Below, piece by piece: positions 58,161 to 64,000 of a stretch of 64,000 nt of DNA. Under the pieces are notes generated by a model. The model saw only the letters and a program-made list of their open reading frames with translations. It had not been told where the DNA came from and made no database searches. The stretch's first letter is position 1, and each line of letters starts with the position of its first letter. Source of the stretch: Pseudopyrenochaeta lycopersici (taxonomy: Eukaryota > Ascomycota > Dothideomycetes > Pleosporales > Pseudopyrenochaetaceae). The DNA is taken from the NCBI GenBank assembly GCA_003313425.1, contig NHZP01000008.1, positions 868,001-932,000 on the forward strand. The letters run 5' to 3'. The translations under genes were made by a program, and so were the position numbers.

Positions 58161-60593
58161 TCAACGGACGTACACAGTCCGCTGCTCAACACGAAGATGC
58201 TTTGCAATCAAGAATGCTTTATCCCAATCCCCACGTTTCTCCTCAAAGCCCAAGTCCGCCGGATAATCCGCATAAGGCCATGGACAACTGGAAATTCCTA
58301 GTATATCACAAGCTTCATCTCTCCGGCCGGCCCAGGTCTCCTCCTGCATGCCGAGCTCCAGGGTGGCATCGTTCACATCCAGCACAAATGCACGCTGATA
58401 GTACCCATCTTTCTCTTGTAATATCATAAGGTGATATGTCAGCCTCAAGGTCCTGGACTTCTGGGACGCTCCAAGTATAATCGCAAGATGCCTGCCTATT
58501 TTGAACCCTTCTGGCCATCGACGTAGGCTTATTAAGTCCGCATAGCGAATTTCACGTGAGTCTTGTCGTTCGAAAGATGTGACTGAATGATATAGTCCAT
58601 CCCGATTAAGTAGCGTGTGGACCCGCACGTAGGTCACTGGAGCATCAATCCAAAGACCAGTAGCAGGCTTTGGGCGTAGTTCAGCCGCAATAGAGAAGTA
58701 TTTCTCAGCCCGCATCCTTTCACCATCCATAGTTTCAATGGATATGTCCAAAGCCAGGTTTCTGATGTTTTCATCATCATGTTCGATTGCTCCCGGCATG
58801 CTTGCCCAAGACCAAGTCGGAAAGCCTGGTCGGTGTTCAAGGATAATCATTTCGTTTGTATCGGCAGGTTGCCAAACGAGGCTTGACACTAATCTTTCGG
58901 AATAACTCTGACACACTGTGTAGTCAATGATGGAGTCTATCCCTTCTCCTAAGGGTATATGTAGTTTCTTTTTATACACTGGAAGGCCCCAAAGATGATC
59001 GAAGTTCTTTGAAGTCTCGACGAATTTGTTCAATATACCCGTGAAGGCGTTCAGAGTGTCGCAATCATATGATAAAGTTTTTCTGGTGTAAGCATGAACA
59101 CACTCCCAGATCGTGCTCGGATTCTTGGTAACGTTGTAGAGGTCTGGAAATACTTGTTGATCATTCATTAAAGAACGAAGACCTTCAGTGCCAAATTTGA
59201 TATCGAAAGATTCAGTTGCACAATTTTGGCTGGAATCTCCTCCAACGCACTGATAGAACAATCCTGTATTCGTAAAGACGATGCGCCGGCGGGAAAGGAG
59301 CCCTTCCTGGTATGTCCATCCTCTCGTGTCCCATTTGCTATTTCTTATTGAGACAACCTCCTTTGACTGTATAACAACGAGTGTGTTTTCCCCCACTGCT
59401 GCTGCTATCGAACGCTGACGTTCGTTGCTGCCGATTCCTGACAAACCCTTCGAAGCATCTTCAGAGCACGCCGCTACAATGGTCACCTGAGCTTCATAGT
59501 ATATTTTGTCCATATTCTGTATCTGTCTGTCCCTTTCCATCGTATCGTTTTGGGGGATAGAGTAGAAATCGACCCACAGATAGTCGTATCCTAAGCTGAT
59601 GGTGGCCGTCATAGCATCTCGTATCAGGGCAGGAACTTGGTCCCAATCTGAAAGTTCTTTCGCCGTGGCAAGATGAGCTGGTCCCCACACGTAGCTTAGC
59701 GCCACATACTCACACTTAGTTGGAGCAGGTATAACGATCCTTTTACGGCAGTCTATGACTCTGAGTGATGCGAAGGTCTGATGCACGCCGCCACATGTGT
59801 TTCCGTGCTGTTCTTTGCAGGTTCTTATCCATGACTTTGCGGCATCAAAATCAACTGTATTATGCTGGAGAATCCTTGCCCGTGGGATAGTGGATTCTTC
59901 GTCACGCCGTCTCGCAGGCAGCACCAGGCCATAATCTCTGCGGTATCGCCACCATTCGTCAAAATCGGCGGCACTATCTGGGGCAACAACCAAACCCGGC
60001 GTCCGTTGTGTTGCCCAGTTGATAGAGTCATTCGCTTTACCCCAAGTCTTATTTCTCTCGTGCATTTTGTAATATCCATAGCCCACCCAACAGATACGCC
60101 ATGGTCCAGTTGTATTCTCAGGAAGGAGCGACAGCAACAATTCACATACAGAGCAGTCATCTTGGAACTGTGATCGCGTATCAAAACGCTGTAACCATGG
60201 GTCGCTGCTGGGTACGGGACGAAATGCCTCTCCCTCAGGTTGCCAGTCTTCTGTACCCGGTGATTCTGACCGAAATGGGAACACTGAGTCGTCATATTTC
60301 TCTTTGCCTTCAAAAGTCGCAGGACATTCAAGTATATGTAGGTATTCTAGACCGTAATCCCCACATGTTCTACAGAGGCCTTTAGTATCCTTACCAGACT
60401 GAACAAGTTGAGATATCTCGGCGATATGTAGCTGGATATTGTCGTTGTCCTTGCCGCTTTCTTTGCCGCGAAAGATCAAGCCCCAAAGTTCGTGTGAGCA
60501 GGGATACTACGACGTCCATTAATTTGTGTCAAGACATACAGATTGTAGCAGTGCCTTGGAAGAGACTATCTCCGCTATATCAGCTGCATTCAT
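58161..60593 (-). CDS. HET-domain (heterokaryon incompatibility) protein
   Basis: Large NLR-free HET protein, a family involved in fungal allorecognition and programmed cell death. The main frame from 60506 to 58161 gives 782 codons with the HET-domain signature: YVALSYVWGPAHLAT, YDYLWVDFYSIPQND and RGWTYQEGLLSRRRIVF. A Cys-rich region precedes it (LCRTCGDYG, CSVCELLL). The frame has no ATG before residue ~140. A possible first exon at 60593-60540 (MNAADIAEIVSSKALLQS) joins by a GTATGT donor and GTAG acceptor, giving 799 aa but with a 33-nt intron. A later acceptor (GCAAG, about 60457) would give a longer intron, and a missed upstream exon is also possible. Confidence 0.85.
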
Positions 60594-61435
60594 GGTTACA
60601 GGGTAGATCAAGCTTTGACGAAGTCCCTGCCAGGCTGTAAACTGGACGACGTATTGAAAACTGTACGGGGCTGTGCCGCACTAACTCAAACAAGTATCGT
60701 GCATAGTTTCGACAATTCAGGCGTAGCAACCTAGGCTTACACAACTGTGACGCTGCACACAAATATGTCAATTCAATCAATGACTTGAGCGTAGGCATCT
60801 AGCATCGTGTTCCTTCACCATCCCCGCGTCTTGTGCACAGTGATCAACGACTTCTAGCCTGCTGGTCCAAGCGCGAACTCCTCCCTCCTATATCCTAGTA
60901 CAATTTACTTTTGCTCTAAGTTCTGATTTTATTATCAAGCTTTCTCCGGGGTGAGGGGCATGCAGGTTACAGCGCGAGGAAGCATCGTGATCCAACAGAA
61001 CGTATTAGTCTTTCTACGTGACCACTAACTTAAGATTCTTGGGGCGGCCTATGTGCAGCGATTAGCTGTACACATTGTTTTGCTCTCTGGCGATTCCTGC
61101 TCTAGCACTCGTACTTACTAGCTGTATCAATAGCATGCATTGTCGGCTCTAACAATCGGCCTAAAAGATGATCGCAGTTGTGATATTTTGTAGTTGGTCT
61201 TACCGCCGGGTCCCAAGTATAGAGAAACATTGTACATAAACTGTTACTCTATTATCAAATTTGTTCTGTATCCCTTTAGCGAGCTGCAAATCAGGAAGAA
61301 GTCTGATGATTGATTTGGCATACACATACGTCATAACATCCGTTAGTGCCGAGCGAAAATATATGCTCACTACATGAATCTAGCATGAGCACTGCAAACT
61401 GAGCATCCATTGCCAACTATTGTGAATCAAGAACC
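60594..61435. other. intergenic region, divergent gene starts
   Basis: 842 bp between the HET gene and phenolic acid decarboxylase. It may include a further 5' exon of HET. Nothing else recognised. Confidence 0.4.
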
Positions 61436-61978
61436 ATGGCTCCAGGCGACAACCTTCCTGACTTCTTAACCAATACTACCCTCCACCCCTCTTTCGGCGA
61501 TGATATTCTCGACACTCACCTGATATACGACTACGACGCCCAAGGCAGCAACGGAAATCCTGAAAAATGGCGGTATGAGCTTTGGTGCTTCTCGAATGAT
61601 CGAGTAGTCTACGCCATCCACGGTGGGCCTATGGCTGGACGTGTCAATTACCAACGCGCGACATACCAATGCATTCGTCCTGGGGAGCTGTGGCAAATTA
61701 ACTGGCTTGAAGAGACAGGTACCATCGTTTCGGCTGTGTATGATATTCCAGAGAAGAAAGTGACAACTATGATTGCGTTCTCAGAAGGCCATTGGAAGAG
61801 AGCGAAGGAGGCTCTGGGCGATAAGAGAAAGAAGCAGGATTTGGAGAGATGGCGGAAGTTGGCTGAAGTAGGGAATCAAACCAGCAGGTTTATATTATCT
61901 GAGCAAGGAAACGTGGTGAAGGTGTTCAAAGGGAAAGGGGAGTTGGCGCCGATTGAGGAGAATGATCCACTTTTCTAA
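61436..61978 (+). CDS. Phenolic acid decarboxylase
   Basis: Intronless, 180 aa, normal length for the family. Cofactor-free beta-barrel enzyme converting p-coumaric and ferulic acids to 4-vinylphenols. The signature segments are aligned in order: HLIYDYDAQG (Y31, Y33), KWRYELWCFSNDRVVYAIHGGPMAGR (R69) and WLEETGTIVSAVYDIPEKKV (E92). These Tyr/Arg/Glu residues match the catalytic set known from bacterial enzymes. No signal peptide, so cytosolic. Plausible role in detoxifying plant cell-wall phenolics. Intron absence and bacterial-type fold make past transfer a possibility, but base composition is not visibly foreign. Confidence 0.93.
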   Translation: MAPGDNLPDFLTNTTLHPSFGDDILDTHLIYDYDAQGSNGNPEKWRYELWCFSNDRVVYAIHGGPMAGRVNYQRATYQCIRPGELWQINWLEETGTIVSAVYDIPEKKVTTMIAFSEGHWKRAKEALGDKRKKQDLERWRKLAEVGNQTSRFILSEQGNVVKVFKGKGELAPIEENDPLF

Positions 61979-63189
61979 CGAATATAACTGAGATATTGAA
62001 CTGGGAAGTACACATCTATATGGCATTACGTCTACAAACATATGTGAAGCCTTCGCATGAGAGCATTTAAGACGTTGTCGGTGCTCAAAAAGCACATTGC
62101 ACGCTGCGCGAATTGAGCTTGATTGAATCTCCAGTGGGGCACGGAAAGAGTTTTCGAGCTCCCTTGATTTACTAGGAATTAAACGTAAAGTTTTAACGTA
62201 CCTTACATCGATGAGAGAAAATCAATATTCCATGCCATGCATTGTGTCACTAGAAGGGTGTAACGAACCAAGCGGTGAGATCAGGCACACAATTCGGCGA
62301 GGTGTTGGGCGCTCAGACGCATAATATGGCGTCATGTGTAGCTCAAAAATTTGGGTCATCCATAAAAGGATAGCTGGTATATGGCAACAATGTAACTACG
62401 TCCTTCAGAAGGATTGATACGTCCTCCAGGATAAATGATAAGTAGTCCTGAAGGACTTTGTTCAGGCGCTTGCCTTTTCTTCAGCTTCAGTGTTTAAGGC
62501 TTTCTCTAGACAAGGCAGCAGATGTTACACACAGGCAGCGCGAGGCAGAGGAATGTGTTGCTGCGTGGTCTCACTTGGGTGGTATGAGCGAGACCGTGGT
62601 CAGCCACATTCGATTGGATCCCAGTAGCCTTCTCACTGATGGCTCCATTGCGTATGAAATTTGGAAGGGAGAACGGTGAGATCGGTGGTGTCTGAAGCGG
62701 TGGGTCTCCAAGAGGCGTGACCGAGCCGACTAAGTGGCTGTGGTTTGGTTTTACCTGTGAGCGTAAGCTTTGTCATGGCCGGCCGGCTCGATCCGATGCG
62801 TCCAAATAGAACTAGTTTTCGACATTTCAGCGTATGGAGATTAACCAAGTGGATGGAATTCAGGAACGAGGCGGAGGTTTATTGGAGTATGGTTTTCGGG
62901 GACCGTTCCCTGGAAATGGCTGGCCGCATCTAGCTTCATAAGGAATGCGATACCACACCTTCCATGAATCAAGTCGGATCCGGTTGCCAGCTTTTGGGGT
63001 CGGAGGCGTTCTGTCCCTGGCCCAAGTTTCTCAATCCTCACGAGTGCTCACGACTCACTCCCGCCAAAAGGATCCACTCCTCGTACTCGGAAGTCGATCC
63101 GCCCCACAACGAGTTCAGCCCTGTGGGAAGTCTTCCGTCCCATCCAGTGAGGAACTTCGTCGTCTCGCAACAGAGGAAGGCACAAGTGC
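61979..63189. other. intergenic region
   Basis: 1.2 kb after the decarboxylase. A plus-strand frame at 62458-62679 has no motif. No RNA gene or repeat recognised. Confidence 0.4.
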
Positions 63190-63822
63190 TTACAATGACG
63201 AACTCAAAAACGTTTCAACGTCTCTTACTCCCGACGGAGGAGCCGGAGGCGTCGCGTCCACCGAATAGCAGGTGTGGGGTAATATCACCGTAAGCCGTCT
63301 GGACCCCATGCATTGCTCGACCCTGTGCTTTTCACAGCACCATCTCTGTTGCAGAGGAAGCTTGGTCAACGCGCGAAAGGGGGTTTTCAAACGCGCAAGT
63401 ACCGCGTCGAAGGTTTCGAGTTCTTCTCGAAGAAGCTTGTCGGCAAACAATCTCGAGTGCGGCGCGCTATTGCAGGCTAGCAGCGTTGTGAGTGGTGTGA
63501 GGGGTTGGATGGTTGAACAGACCGCATGTTCGGAGTCCGATGACTGCCTAAGCGCCTGCAGTTTGCTCTCGTCGCCTACGGCGAAGGACGGTGAGACTCG
63601 TCATGTGCAAAGACCAATGCAGCATGGTGTCGTCTCACGCTTGGGGCAGACATGCAGGAGATTGAGCGAAGAAAGGGCGGAATGCCAATTTTCCCTCGCA
63701 CAAGAAGCAAAGTGCACACCCTCAACATCAAAGATACTCAGGGGAGAACCAGAACTGGTCGGTGGTATCGCCGTGTCCGAACGATCAGCCTCCCGGGTTC
63801 GCCTAACAATGAAGACATTCAT
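63190..63822 (-). CDS. hypothetical two-exon protein, weak support
   Basis: Exons 63822-63639 and 63575-63190 join in phase (donor GTGAGA, acceptor CCGTAG, 63-nt intron) to a 189-aa frame. The second exon has protein-like composition (FADKLLREELETFDAVLARLKTPFRALTKLPLQQRW) and carries several Cys. The start at 63822 is the first in-frame ATG, and an upstream exon outside or near the window edge is possible. A 206-codon plus-strand frame overlaps it (63272-63892); its Ser/Cys/Arg-rich makeup looks more like an antisense shadow. No family recognised. Confidence 0.35.
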
Positions 63823-64000
63823 GTGCAGAATTAATTGTCCGCTCCTGTCTCGACAGTCAATGACATTGAGTTTCAATCTAGCACTGCCGTAAGCAGCCTA
63901 GTCGAAGCTGCATCCCATGCCCACCGCGACTTGGCCCCCGTGCCTTATGCAGCACAACGCAAAGGTCGGTATGACAGGGGGCGCGGACGGAGACGACGGG
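63823..64000. other. right edge
   Basis: 178 bp without a supported feature. It may be 5' sequence of the weak gene at 63190-63822 or part of a gene continuing outside. Confidence 0.3.

Noticed and set aside
58088..58429. Plus-strand frame of 113 residues overlapping the HET 3' end
   Set aside because: Antisense to conserved HET coding sequence; Pro/Ser/His-rich shadow.
1..64000. tRNA genes, rRNA, CRISPR arrays and transposons
   Set aside because: By eye I found no B-box/cloverleaf, no spaced direct-repeat array, and no transposase or long terminal repeats. A tRNAscan and repeat search would be needed to be certain.

Overview
The window is nuclear DNA of a filamentous ascomycete. Most genes carry short GT-AG introns of about 45-65 nt with CTAA/CTGA-type branch sites, and the gene set (HET-domain protein, NCS1 permease, DUF3602 protein, SF3B1, CK2, Pta1, RNase P p30) is fungal. 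The overall style suggests a Dothideomycete, perhaps Pleosporales, but that is an inference. No tRNA, rRNA, CRISPR array or intact transposon was recognised.

Layout. 1-1573 (-) is the 5' part of a Ser/Pro-rich protein cut by the window edge. 3-31 kb is a dense housekeeping block: SF3B1/Hsh155 (+), a GFA-type zinc protein (+), cytosolic/mitochondrial valyl-tRNA synthetase (-), CK2 alpha (-) divergent from RNase P subunit Rpp1 (+), a secreted repeat protein (-), a DUF1295 membrane reductase-like protein (+), a Par32-like DUF3602 protein (+), methylthioribulose-1-phosphate dehydratase (+), a beta-lactamase-family hydrolase (+), Pta1/symplekin (-) divergent from Coa3 (+), and an unknown protein (+). 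31-46 kb holds a four-HMA copper ATPase (-), a GT34 glycosyltransferase (-) divergent from a GRF zinc-finger protein (+), an SLC6/NSS-type transporter (+) and a TDT/SLAC1 transporter (-). 46-48.7 kb is gene-poor. 48.7-54.6 kb holds a divergent NCS1 permease and a hydantoinase-DUF917 fusion, with GATA sites between them. 54.7-64 kb holds a mitochondrial citrate carrier (-), a zinc alcohol dehydrogenase (-), a HET protein (-), a phenolic acid decarboxylase (+) and a weakly supported two-exon gene (-).

How the genes fit together. The clearest functional unit is the NCS1 permease plus hydantoinase/S-methyl-thiohydantoin-desulfurase fusion. They share a 592-bp promoter with GATAAG elements, which fits nitrogen-regulated uptake and breakdown of a cyclic ureide or hydantoin-like compound. 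The two divergent housekeeping pairs (CK2/Rpp1 and Pta1/Coa3) probably share promoters. Exon structures below were built by hand from splice signals, reading phase and family similarity. Most are phase-consistent. One donor in the valyl-tRNA synthetase gene is non-canonical, and the HET gene 5' end and a few acceptors are uncertain.
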